From CAZCGA01 sp964498075 (GTDB lineage Bacteria > Desulfobacterota > Binatia > HRBIN30): a stretch of 64,000 nucleotides of DNA. How positions within the stretch are numbered: position 1 is the first letter of the stretch; each line of letters starts with the position of its first letter. The DNA is taken from positions 1 through 64,000 of the forward strand of contig CAZCGA010000011.1 of NCBI GenBank assembly GCA_964498075.1. Reading direction: 5' to 3'. The position numbers and the translations under genes were made by a program. Shown piece after piece: positions 46,872 through 55,113 of the stretch. The notes beneath the pieces are model-generated. The model was given only the letters and a program-made list of their open reading frames with translations, made no database searches and was not told the DNA's origin.

Positions 46872-49759
46872 CAGTTCGCTTCGTTTGCTCGTGTCCAGCT
46901 AGAGACGCTCAGGGTCGCCGGTTCAACCGGCTCGCGCCAATGCAGGAAGGTGGTGGGCGAGGCACTGACGCGCAGTCCCTCCGGATACGTCACAAAGGCC
47001 TCTTGCGGCGTAGCAAAGACCTCCAGGCACTGGTAATTAGCAGTGTAGTCGCCACTCTGGAAGCGGTAGCTCTGCCCTTGTTTGAAGAGCGCCGCGAGCG
47101 GCGTATTCATCGGAACCGCCAGGGACAGGAGGCCGTTGCTCCCCATGAGACTGGCGGGAGGCTTCCCCGTCTCCCAGATGCTCGCCAGCAGGACATAGCG
47201 ATCCGCCACCGATGTGCCGTCGGTGGGCGCCGCACCGGCGGCGGCGACCGCTTCCTCGGCGCCACGCGGTTGGGGTTCCTGACCCAGCGGCTCTTCGCGC
47301 AGCGGCTTATGGGGCGCCCCCGATTCCGGAGTCGTCCCCTCCTCCTTGTTGGGCTCCATCGACGGACGCAATTCCCACGAGGGCCGATACAGCTCATCCC
47401 AGTTTGGCGCCTTGTCGCCGCGTGTCTCGAACGGCTTGCGCACAATCCGGTCGCGTTCGGCGACGGAGATGTTGCGCTGGTCACGTTCGGTAAAAATGAT
47501 GTGCGGGGTCAGGAAGATCAGCAGATTGAGCTTGATGTTCCGCGCGCTACTGAAACGAAAGAAGTTGCCGATGACCGGGATATCGCCAAGAAACGGAACC
47601 TTTGTCTGGTTCTTGAGCTGGCGGTCGTCGATGAGCCCGCCGATCACGACGGTCTGGCCGTCTTTCGCCACCACCGTCGTGGTCGCCGAGCGGATAGTCG
47701 TAGTGGGGCCGAGTTGCGGATCATTCGAGACCACGTTCGACACCTCCTCGAAGATGTCGAGGCGCACGCTGCCGCCCTCGGAGATCTGCGGTGTGATGCG
47801 CAGCGTGATGCCGACGTCCCGTCGCTCGATCGTGGCGAACGTGTTCGCGAGATTGACCTCGCTCGTTGAACGGCTGGCGATGAACGGTACGTTCTGGCCA
47901 GAAACGATCTCCGCTTCCTGATTGTCGGTGGTCAGTATGGTCGGTGCCGACAGGACGTTGGCGTCGGCATCTTGCTCCAAGGCGCGCAGCAACACCTGCT
48001 GCGCGGGGACGGTTACACCATTGACGGTCACCGTCTGGCTGCTGGCGGCAGCCAAGATGAGTCCGGACAGGCTGGTTGGGTTCTGAACGAGCTGCGCAAG
48101 GTCACCCGTCAAGTTGGTGCGACCGAGGAGGACTCCGTTGGTCACGCTGGCGGCGCCTTGCAACTCGATGCCGAGTTGTCGCATTTTTTCTACCGCCACC
48201 TCGGCGATGATCGCTTCGACGTACACCTGGCGCCGGCGCACATCGAGTTTGTCGATCACCTCTTTCAGGGTTTCGAAGTCCTGCGGTGAGGCATTGATGA
48301 TCAAGGCGTTGGTCGCCGGATCGGCCGTGATACGCACCTGCCCTTCGAATTCACTCCCCGCTTGTCCGCCGCCGACTCCGCCGCCCCCCACCCCGGCACC
48401 GCGCGTCAGTCCTCCGCCAACGCCGCCGACGCCGCCACGACGGCCACCGATACTGCCGGCCGCTCCGAATCCCGTTTGACCAAGGCCGCCGCCGCCGAAG
48501 CCACCACCGATACCCCCGCCGCCGAAGCCCCCGCCGCCGACACCGCCCAAGCCGCCGCTACCCAAACCGCCGCCGAAGCCCCCACCGCCGAAGCCCCCGC
48601 CGCCACCGAGACGACCGCTGCGTCCGATGCCACCACGAACGCCGCCGAGACCGCCGCTCAATCCGCCGAACCCGCCGACACCACCGCCGAAGCCCCCGCC
48701 GCCGCCACCGCCGACCAGTGCCCCGAGCACGCCGACCATTTCGAGCCCGTTCGCGTACTTCAAGTAGTAGACATGAATACGTCCCGTCCCCAGCGGCAGC
48801 GGCACATCGAGGCGCGCGATCAGATCCTTGATGCGTCGCATCTCCAGCGGCCCGGCGAGCAAGATCAGCGAATTCGTACGCTCATCGGGAATGATCTTGA
48901 AGGCCTTCTCCGGCGTCGTCCCGCCGCTCACCGTTCCGGGCGCTGCGGCGGCTGCGGCGCGAGGCGCGCCACCGCGCCGCACACGTGCATCTGGCGCAGC
49001 CCCCGGTTGCGTCGCCGGTGCCCCTGCCGCCCCGCCTCCGCCCTCTTCGAGGACCTGTTGCAAGAGGGCCGCGATGTCGCCGGCAAACGCATAGTTCAGG
49101 CGGACCACCTCGATACCTTGCTCGAACCCCTCGACATCGAGCTGGGTCAGGATCTTGATGATGCGGTCGGTCTGGGCCGCCGTGTCGATCAAGATGAGCG
49201 TATTGGTGGCCGCATAGGCGGCCAGCAACCCTTCCGGCGAGACCAGCGGCTGGAGGATGCCGATCATGTTGTTGGCGTCAACGTACTTCAAAGGAATCAA
49301 GCGGGTGATGAACTCGTCCGTTGGCGCCGGCGAACCGTCTGGGAAGACGGTCCGCAAGGTGGAGCTCTTGGCATCCTTCGAGGCAACGATCTTGATCACT
49401 GCTCCCGCCGGGACGGTGGTGAATCCCTTGACCTGCAACACCGACTGAAAGACGAGGAACGCTTCGTCGATGGAGATCTTCGCCGGTGAAATGATCGTGA
49501 TTTTGCCGCGCACCTTCTCGTCGACGATGAAGTTCTTCCCAGTGATCTCACTGATGAACTTCACCAGGACGGCGAGATCTACGTCCTGGAAGTCCATGGT
49601 AATCAGCCGTTGGTTTCCTTCCGCATCAGAGGCGCTGGCGGGCGGCGTGGCCTCCTCTGCCGCGGGTGGCGCCTGCGCCACACTCGCACGCTCCGCACAC
49701 CACCAGAAGCCCAGCGCCATCCACCCTACGGCGAGAAGGCGTATCACCGATTGCCGCAT
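46871..49759 (-). CDS. gspD: Type II secretion secretin GspD with glycine-rich insert
   Basis: At 962 residues it is longer than usual secretins (about 650-750). A signal peptide is followed by N0 (about 50-125, ITMDFQDVDLAVLVKFISE), N1 and N2 (about 145-345, with a Gly/Ala-rich linker near 245-280), a glycine-rich insert (about 348-466), N3 (about 470-545), and the secretin domain (about 560-785; VPFLGDIPVIGNFFRF, LNLLIFLTPHII). An unusual 170-residue C-terminal extension ends SVSSWTRANEAN. It makes the outer-membrane pore. It follows gspC. Confidence 0.95.
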   Translation of the reverse strand: MRQSVIRLLAVGWMALGFWWCAERASVAQAPPAAEEATPPASASDAEGNQRLITMDFQDVDLAVLVKFISEITGKNFIVDEKVRGKITIISPAKISIDEAFLVFQSVLQVKGFTTVPAGAVIKIVASKDAKSSTLRTVFPDGSPAPTDEFITRLIPLKYVDANNMIGILQPLVSPEGLLAAYAATNTLILIDTAAQTDRIIKILTQLDVEGFEQGIEVVRLNYAFAGDIAALLQQVLEEGGGGAAGAPATQPGAAPDARVRRGGAPRAAAAAAPGTVSGGTTPEKAFKIIPDERTNSLILLAGPLEMRRIKDLIARLDVPLPLGTGRIHVYYLKYANGLEMVGVLGALVGGGGGGGFGGGVGGFGGLSGGLGGVRGGIGRSGRLGGGGGFGGGGFGGGLGSGGLGGVGGGGFGGGGIGGGFGGGGLGQTGFGAAGSIGGRRGGVGGVGGGLTRGAGVGGGGVGGGQAGSEFEGQVRITADPATNALIINASPQDFETLKEVIDKLDVRRRQVYVEAIIAEVAVEKMRQLGIELQGAASVTNGVLLGRTNLTGDLAQLVQNPTSLSGLILAAASSQTVTVNGVTVPAQQVLLRALEQDADANVLSAPTILTTDNQEAEIVSGQNVPFIASRSTSEVNLANTFATIERRDVGITLRITPQISEGGSVRLDIFEEVSNVVSNDPQLGPTTTIRSATTTVVAKDGQTVVIGGLIDDRQLKNQTKVPFLGDIPVIGNFFRFSSARNIKLNLLIFLTPHIIFTERDQRNISVAERDRIVRKPFETRGDKAPNWDELYRPSWELRPSMEPNKEEGTTPESGAPHKPLREEPLGQEPQPRGAEEAVAAAGAAPTDGTSVADRYVLLASIWETGKPPASLMGSNGLLSLAVPMNTPLAALFKQGQSYRFQSGDYTANYQCLEVFATPQEAFVTYPEGLRVSASPTTFLHWREPVEPATLSVSSWTRANEAN
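48361..48715 (-). repeat. Low-complexity glycine-codon repeat inside gspD
   Basis: Plus-strand CCGCCGCCGAAGCC-type units recur irregularly and encode Gly-Gly-Phe-Gly-Gly runs of GspD (about residues 348-466). The composition is strongly biased and would be prone to slippage and assembly error. Confidence 0.9.
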
Positions 49760-49781
49760 GCCACCCCTCGATCCAAGCCAC

Positions 49782-50675
49782 TCAGTTAATCGAATACTTC
49801 ACGACTTTGGTTTCCTTGTTGCGTAGGACTTCAATGGTGAGCTCGCGCTCGTTGCGCAGCTCCTGGAAGAGTGCCAGCGCCTTGCTCGGGTCGTTGAGAT
49901 CGGCACCGTTGATGCGCTGAATGATATCGCCGTTCCGCAGCCCGATGTTATCGAAGATGCTGTTCTGCCGAATCGCAAACAGGCGGAAGCCGGTCGATTT
50001 GCCGCCGTCGAAGTGGGGCACGGCGCGGATCTGGGTGAACAACTGATTCATGTTGTCCAACGCTGCATCCACTTCGCTGCGGTCGATGTTGTACTGGTTC
50101 TCGTTCACCTGCTGGATGTGCGGGTTTCCGGATGCTTGTTGGTCGGGGGCGACTCGGCCGGGCGCCGCCGCCACGGCAGGCACCGGTCGTGACGGACCCC
50201 CTCCCCCTTGTGCCGTCACCAGATCCAGGATCTCGTCTTGACCATCGCGGTCAAGGATGACGCGGTCCCACTCCACGTGTTTCACGCTCGCGTTGCCGGG
50301 AACCTTGTCCTTGATCCGATACAGGTCCTGCTTGTGGTTCGTGAGGTCTTCGATGATGCAGTACGATGAGCCGTCCCTATGGACGGCGACGCCCCAGAGC
50401 TTCAGCTTCAACTCGGTGGGTTTCGGCGGCTCGGGCGGCTTCTCTACCTCCGGCTTCGTAGAGTTGAAGATGTCGCGGTTGTTGATGACGGCGTAGTACG
50501 ACGCCGGACGGCGTGGCTCCCGTGCAATCGGCGGGGGTGGTTGGCTCAGGTGAACCTCGGGAGAGAGCGTTAGCTTCGCGGCAATCGCAGTGCTGACCGT
50601 GGAGGCACCCCAATAGGCCACCAATGCCAGCAGGACAAGGTTGACCCATACGAGGTGTCGTGAGGAAATCTTCAT
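49782..50675 (-). CDS. gspC: Type II secretion protein GspC
   Basis: The 297-residue protein starts at ATG 50675 with one span (VNLVLLALVAYWGASTV), a homology region (about 60-155, with NSTKPEVEKPPEPPKPTELKLK starting the core and LKLWGVAVHRDG) and a PDZ domain (about 215-295, DGGKSTGFRLFAIRQNSIFDNIGLRNGDII in part). It links the platform to the secretin and helps recognise cargo. It is the first gene of the operon. Confidence 0.93.
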   Translation of the reverse strand: MKISSRHLVWVNLVLLALVAYWGASTVSTAIAAKLTLSPEVHLSQPPPPIAREPRRPASYYAVINNRDIFNSTKPEVEKPPEPPKPTELKLKLWGVAVHRDGSSYCIIEDLTNHKQDLYRIKDKVPGNASVKHVEWDRVILDRDGQDEILDLVTAQGGGGPSRPVPAVAAAPGRVAPDQQASGNPHIQQVNENQYNIDRSEVDAALDNMNQLFTQIRAVPHFDGGKSTGFRLFAIRQNSIFDNIGLRNGDIIQRINGADLNDPSKALALFQELRNERELTIEVLRNKETKVVKYSIN

Positions 50676-50689
50676 GCGAGACCGCGGTC

Positions 50690-50719
50690 TCTATAGACGA
50701 AAGCTCCTGCCCAATTCAA
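50690..50719 (-). promoter_or_regulatory. Candidate sigma-70 promoter for the gsp operon
   Basis: On the minus strand TTGAAT (50714-50719) and TATAGA (50690-50695) are separated by 18 bases, and the gspC ATG at 50675 lies 14 bases after the -10. Both hexamers match consensus at four positions each. The short 5' leader leaves little room for a ribosome site. Confidence 0.35.
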
Positions 50720-50736
50720 GCAAAACACGGTGCTCC

Positions 50737-50765
50737 TTGACTCGGCGGAGCGCTCTGAGTAGGGT
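50737..50765 (+). promoter_or_regulatory. Candidate promoter for the Fe-S carrier gene
   Basis: TTGACT (50737-50742) and TAGGGT (50760-50765) have a 17-base spacer, about 80 bases before ATG 50845. The -35 is good and the -10 weak (three matches). It lies in the divergent region between gspC and the Fe-S carrier gene. Confidence 0.35.
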
Positions 50766-50844
50766 TCTCAACACCGTAAGAAGACGAACGAACGGGTGGA
50801 AGCTTCATGTTGGGGTGACGGTTTCGCGAGTTGAGGGAGATTCT

Positions 50845-51228
50845 ATGGAAGAGCAGACCGATAGTAGTCCAGCAGCGGCAGTGAGCAGCTCGGGTACGGA
50901 TACCGTCGTCACACTGACCGAAGCCGCGGCCGAGATGGTGAAGATCTCCATGCAGCGCGAGGGACTCACCGGTCACGGCTTGCGGGTTTCCGTCGTAGGC
51001 GGCGGGTGCTCTGGCTTTCAATATAACCTCGGCTTTGACGGTGCCGCACGCCCTGACGATGCCGTGCTCGAGCAGCACGGGGTGCGGCTGCTCATCGACT
51101 CAACCAGCGCCCCCTATCTGCAGGGAACGACCATCGACTACGTGAGCAGCCTGCATGGGGCGGGTTTCAAGTTCAGCAACCCGAACGCCTCCCGGACCTG
51201 TGGCTGCGGCTCGTCGTTCTCCGCCTGA
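50845..51228 (+). CDS. erpA: A-type iron-sulfur carrier (IscA/ErpA family)
   Basis: The 127-residue protein starts at ATG 50845 after GAGGGAG. It has a short Ser/Gln-rich N-terminus (about 1-28) and the HesB/IscA domain with VVTLTEAAAEMVKISM, VSVVGGGCSGFQY and the CGCG element in RTCGCGSSFSA, giving the three conserved cysteines. It receives or delivers Fe-S clusters. ErpA is the best guess by sequence, but IscA cannot be excluded. It precedes the tetrapyrrole genes; the 132-base spacer to them has a GGAAGCG/CGCTTCC repeat without T-run. Confidence 0.85.
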   Translation: MEEQTDSSPAAAVSSSGTDTVVTLTEAAAEMVKISMQREGLTGHGLRVSVVGGGCSGFQYNLGFDGAARPDDAVLEQHGVRLLIDSTSAPYLQGTTIDYVSSLHGAGFKFSNPNASRTCGCGSSFSA

Positions 51229-51360
51229 GCCGCGACGGAAGCGCCACCGTCGCTTCCAAGCGGAGGGCATGGCCGCAACGCCCCTCGGTTCCTTCTTATC
51301 TGACCTTCGTACCGCACCGTCCGCGTCTGTCGATTTCCGCACTTGGGTGTCTGTGCTAGC

Positions 51361-52035
51361 ATGTATCCGATGAAGTACTACCCGATCTTTCTGCGGGTAG
51401 CGGGTCGACAGTGCCTCGTCGTCGGCGGTGGGAAAGTTGCGGAGCAGAAGGTGAAATCCTTGGTCCACGCGGGTGCGCGCGTCACCGTGCTTAGCCCCGA
51501 TCTGACTCCGGCGCTTGCGGCGTTCGCGGCCACGCGGCAGATCAGTCACCACGCGCGTGTCTACGTCACCGGGGACCTCCGCGGCTTCTTTCTCGCCTAC
51601 GCCGCGACTACCGACGAAGAATTGCAGCGCACCCTCGCGGCCGAGGCTGCGCAAGCCGGCGTGTTGCTCAACGTGGTTGACCAGCCGCAGCTGTGTGACT
51701 TCATCATGCCCGCCGTTCTAGAGCGCGGAGACCTGGTGATTGCGACCTCGACAAGCGGAGCAAGTCCGACGATGGCCAAACGCATCCGGAGCGAGCTCGC
51801 CAGCACGTTTGGTTCGGAGTATGACCTGGCGCTGCAGCTATTGCGCCGCCTCCGCGAGCAGCTGGCAGCGCAGTCGTGTCCTCCGCCCGACCGCCGCCGC
51901 ATCCTTACGGCGCTGGTGGACTCACCGCTGCTTGACTACTTGCGTACCCGTCAGACCGACGCGCTGGATCGTCTGTTAGCCGCCACCGTGGGGGATGGCA
52001 CTTCACTGGCCACCTTGGGGATGGAGCTGAGCTGA
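51361..52035 (+). CDS. Precorrin-2 dehydrogenase / sirohydrochlorin ferrochelatase-type protein
   Basis: The 224-residue protein starts at ATG 51361 (ATG 51370 is also possible). It begins with YYPIFLRVAGRQCLVVGGGKVAEQK, the NAD-binding domain of CysG/Met8, then ARVTVLSPDLT, LLNVVDQPQLCDFIMPAVLERGDLVIATSTSGASP and a dimerisation helix. It oxidises precorrin-2 to sirohydrochlorin and may insert iron. With the cobA fusion downstream it completes the siroheme branch. It is followed by the CcsA-like gene. Confidence 0.92.
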   Translation: MYPMKYYPIFLRVAGRQCLVVGGGKVAEQKVKSLVHAGARVTVLSPDLTPALAAFAATRQISHHARVYVTGDLRGFFLAYAATTDEELQRTLAAEAAQAGVLLNVVDQPQLCDFIMPAVLERGDLVIATSTSGASPTMAKRIRSELASTFGSEYDLALQLLRRLREQLAAQSCPPPDRRRILTALVDSPLLDYLRTRQTDALDRLLAATVGDGTSLATLGMELS

Positions 52036-52854
52036 ATGAGCGGTCTGTTGTTGGCGATCGCCTTGGCGCTGTATCTGCTCACCACGGCAACGTTCGTCGG
52101 GAACGTGATTACGGCGCACGACGCGCTGCGCCGGACGGCTTTAGTGTTGCTGGCCTTTGCCTTCGTCACGCATGCCGCCGCGCTCTCGACGCGGGCGATG
52201 CTGCATGGCTACGAGGCGATCGCCACCTTTCAGGAGGAGCTGTCGTTCATCGCCTGCATCATGGTTGGGCTGTACTTGCTGACCGCGTTGCGGACCAACT
52301 TGACGGTCGTCGGGGCGCTGGTGACTCCCCTCGCGTTCCTGTTCTCCTTGTCCGCGTATGCCTTCAACGCACCCACGCCGGATCTGCCGCAGCGGTTGCA
52401 GAACATCTGGCTGCCGGCACACGTCGCGCCGGCGTTCCTGGGCTATGCGGTGTTCGCGATCGCCTTTTGCCTCAGTCTCATCTACCTCTTGCAGGAGAAG
52501 CAGCTGAAGGCCAAGCGCCGCGGCGATCTGTTTCGCCGCCTGCCGTCGCTCGAAACCTTGGACAACCTGAATCATCGCTTCGTCAGCTGGGGATTCGCGC
52601 TGTTCACCGTCGGCATCATTACCGGCGCGCTGCTCGCGAAGGAGACCTGGGGCGAGCTGTGGTCGTGGGAGCCGGTCGAGGTCTGCTCGGGAATCACCTG
52701 GGTGCTGTACGCTCTACTGCTACATGCGCGCAGCGTTGGCTGGCGTGGCCGCAAGGCCGCGACGTTGACCATCGTGGGCTTCGTGGTCGTCGTCGCGTCG
52801 TTTCTCAGCGTGAATCTCGTCTTCCCCGGGAAGCACGGCGGCAGTTTCGGATAA
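52036..52854 (+). CDS. CcsA/HemX-family membrane protein
   Basis: The 272-residue protein starts at ATG 52036, directly after the previous stop. It has eight or so membrane spans and the WGELWSWEPVEVCSGITW motif, the tryptophan-rich WWD-like heme-handling region of CcsA/ResC-type cytochrome c biogenesis proteins. Conserved His are seen in HAAALSTRAMLHG and AHVAPAFLG. Next to hemA this form is often called HemX and is thought to affect GluTR levels. Its stop overlaps hemA by one base (TAATG). Confidence 0.88.
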   Translation: MSGLLLAIALALYLLTTATFVGNVITAHDALRRTALVLLAFAFVTHAAALSTRAMLHGYEAIATFQEELSFIACIMVGLYLLTALRTNLTVVGALVTPLAFLFSLSAYAFNAPTPDLPQRLQNIWLPAHVAPAFLGYAVFAIAFCLSLIYLLQEKQLKAKRRGDLFRRLPSLETLDNLNHRFVSWGFALFTVGIITGALLAKETWGELWSWEPVEVCSGITWVLYALLLHARSVGWRGRKAATLTIVGFVVVVASFLSVNLVFPGKHGGSFG

Positions 52855-54184
52855 TGGACCGCGAGATCCTGATCGTTGGCGTCAACCACCGCAAGGCGCC
52901 GGTCGACGTGCGCGAACACGTGACGTTCAGCGACGGACAGTTGGACGCGGCGCTCCGACAGCTGTTGACCGTCGCCTCCATCGATGAAGGGGTGATCCTG
53001 TCCACCTGCAATCGGGTCGAGGTGGTCGCGGCGACCACCGACGGCGACACGGCGGTCGAGACGCTCACATCGTTTCTCGCCAACGGCGAACGTATCGGCC
53101 GCGAGCAACTGAGCCGACACCTGTCGGTGTACCGCGGGCGTGCGGCGGTCCGGCACCTGTTCCGGGTCGCAGCCAGCCTCGACTCGATGGTCATCGGCGA
53201 GCCGGAAATAACCGGGCAAGCANNNNNNNNNNCTCGATGGTGGTCGGTGAACCGCAGATTCTCGGGCAGCTCAAGGATTTCTACGGCCGCGCCGCCAGCG
53301 CGGGGAGCGCCGGGGCGGTGCTGCACCGTTGCTTCCACAAATCGTTCAGCGTCGCCAAACGGGTGCGCACCGAGACCGGGGTAGCAAGCAAGGCGGTATC
53401 CGTTAGCGCTGCGGCGGTCGAACTGGCCTGCAAGATCTTCGACCGGTTGGAGGACAAGACCGCGATGCTCATCGGCGCCGGCACCATGGGCGAGCTGGCC
53501 GCGCGACACCTTCTCGCACATGGCATCCACGGCGTCATCGTGACCAACCGGACCTTCGACCGCGCCGTTGAGTTGGCCCGCGAGTTCCGCGGCACACCGG
53601 TGCCTTTCGAGGACTTCCCTCGCTACCTGCGGATGGCGGACGTCGTGATCGGGTCCACCGCCGCCGAGGATCATGTGCTGACACCGACACAGGTGCACGA
53701 AGTGCTGCGCGAACGGAAGTATCGGCCGATGTTTCTGATCGACATGAGCGTGCCGCGCAACTTCGATCCGACGATCAACGACATCGACAACGTCTACCTG
53801 TACGACATCGACGATCTGGGTGGAGTCGCCGAAGGAAATCGCGAGGAACGTGGGCGGGAGGCCGAGAAGGCCGAGGCCATCGTCGAGCAAGAGGTCGACG
53901 CCTTCTGGAAGTGGTTGGCGGCTCTCGATGCCGTGCCGACAATCGTCGCGTTGCGCGACAAGATCGAGACGATCCGCAAGACCGAGCTGGAGAAGACCTT
54001 GGCGAGCCTACGCGACCTTCCCCCGGAAGCACGGCAGGCCCTCGAAGCGATGACCACCGCGATCGTGAACAAGATCCTGCACGCTCCGATCACACACTTG
54101 AAAGACCAGGACCGGCAACGGGAGGCCCTGTATCTGGCGGCGACGCGCCGGCTGTTCGACATCGAGGAGCCCGACGAGCAGTGA
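52854..54184 (+). CDS. hemA: Glutamyl-tRNA reductase (interrupted by an assembly gap)
   Basis: ATG 52854 opens DREILIVGVNHRKAPVDVRE with the nucleophile in LSTCNRVE (Cys 50). A 10-N gap (53223-53232) follows SMVIGEPEITGQA. Beyond it the gene continues as SMVVGEPQILGQLKDFYGRA, the NADPH domain with IGAGTMGELAARHL, and a C-terminal dimerisation domain. Both flanks carry the same conserved motif, so the duplication is an assembly artefact; joining the two ATGs of SMV removes 50 bases and restores one frame. It reduces Glu-tRNA to glutamate semialdehyde. hemC overlaps its stop (GTGA). Confidence 0.92.
53223..53232. other. Assembly gap (10 N) inside hemA
   Basis: Ten consecutive N characters mark a scaffold join. 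The left flank from 53183 and the right flank from 53233 share the start CTCGATGGT and align on for about 40 bases with mismatches, so the two contigs probably overlap and there may be no missing sequence. Confidence 1.
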
Positions 54185-55113
54185 GCCGCACACTTCGCAT
54201 CGGCACGCGCGGCAGCAAGCTCGCATTGGCCCAATCACGCTGGGTGCAGGCACGGCTGCACCAGCTGCGGCCGGACCTTGACCCGCAGCTGGTGATCATC
54301 AAGACCTCCGGTGACCGCTTTGCCGACCAACCGCTGGGCGCCATTGGAGGGAAAGGCCTGTTCGTGAAGGAGATCGAAGAGGCACTGAGCACCGGGAGCA
54401 TCGATTGCGCCGTCCACTCAATGAAAGATGTACCCGGCGAGCTGGCTCCGGGATTAGTGATCGCCGCCGTTCCGGCGCGCGAAGACGTCCGTGACGTGCT
54501 GATCACGCGCGATGGCCTGACGCTGGATCAGCTTCCCCGGGGTGCGCACCTGGGAACCAGCAGCCTGCGGCGCATGGCTCTGGTGCGCGCGCGACGGGGT
54601 GACCTTGCGGTCCGCAATCTCCGCGGCAACGTGGACACGCGGCTTGACAAGCTCGAGCGCGGCGAAGTCGACGCGATCGTCGTGGCGGCTGCTGGTCTGC
54701 GGCGGCTCAACATCGCACCCGCCGGTGTGACGTTCTTCGATCCGGCGGATTTCATCCCCGCCATCGGGCAAGGGGCACTGGCTATTGAAAGCCGCGACGA
54801 TGCAGACAACGAGACGCTGCGCGCGCTCGATGACCGCGACACCCGGATCGCGGTCACCGCCGAGCGCGCCTTCCTGCTGCGCGTCGGTGGATCATGCCGC
54901 ACGCCCCTGGCAGCGCACGCGATCGTGACCGCTGACACCCTGGAGCTTCGCGCGCTCATCGCCAGTCCCGATGGAACGCGCGTCGTGCGGGGCATCCGCA
55001 GCGGCTCCACGGCAGACGCCGCCGCACTCGGCGCCGATCTCGCCGCAGAGCTTTTGCAGCGCGGCGGTGCGGAGGTCTTGCTTGCTCTGGGTGAGGCGGT
55101 CCATGGCAGGTAA
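54181..55113 (+). CDS. hemC: Hydroxymethylbilane synthase (porphobilinogen deaminase)
   Basis: The 310-residue enzyme starts at GTG 54181, overlapping the hemA stop. It has LRIGTRGSKLALAQSRWV, the substrate loop FVKEIEEALSTGSIDCAVHSMKDVP in part, GTSSLRRMA, NLRGNVDTRL and the dipyrromethane-carrying cysteine in RVGGSCRTPLAAH (Cys near 239). It polymerises four porphobilinogens. Its last 11 bases overlap the cobA-hemD fusion. Confidence 0.96.
   Translation: MSRTLRIGTRGSKLALAQSRWVQARLHQLRPDLDPQLVIIKTSGDRFADQPLGAIGGKGLFVKEIEEALSTGSIDCAVHSMKDVPGELAPGLVIAAVPAREDVRDVLITRDGLTLDQLPRGAHLGTSSLRRMALVRARRGDLAVRNLRGNVDTRLDKLERGEVDAIVVAAAGLRRLNIAPAGVTFFDPADFIPAIGQGALAIESRDDADNETLRALDDRDTRIAVTAERAFLLRVGGSCRTPLAAHAIVTADTLELRALIASPDGTRVVRGIRSGSTADAAALGADLAAELLQRGGAEVLLALGEAVHGR

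Noticed and set aside
48361..48715. Possible CRISPR or other array from the regular CCGCCG units
   Set aside because: Units are irregular, there are no spacers, and they encode the Gly-rich stretch of GspD in frame. No CRISPR array was seen anywhere in the window.
48362..49489. Plus-strand open frame (375 codons) rich in Ala/Thr/Glu opposite gspD
   Set aside because: The composition is the mirror of the glycine-rich gspD repeat and of its coding bias; gspD itself is certain.
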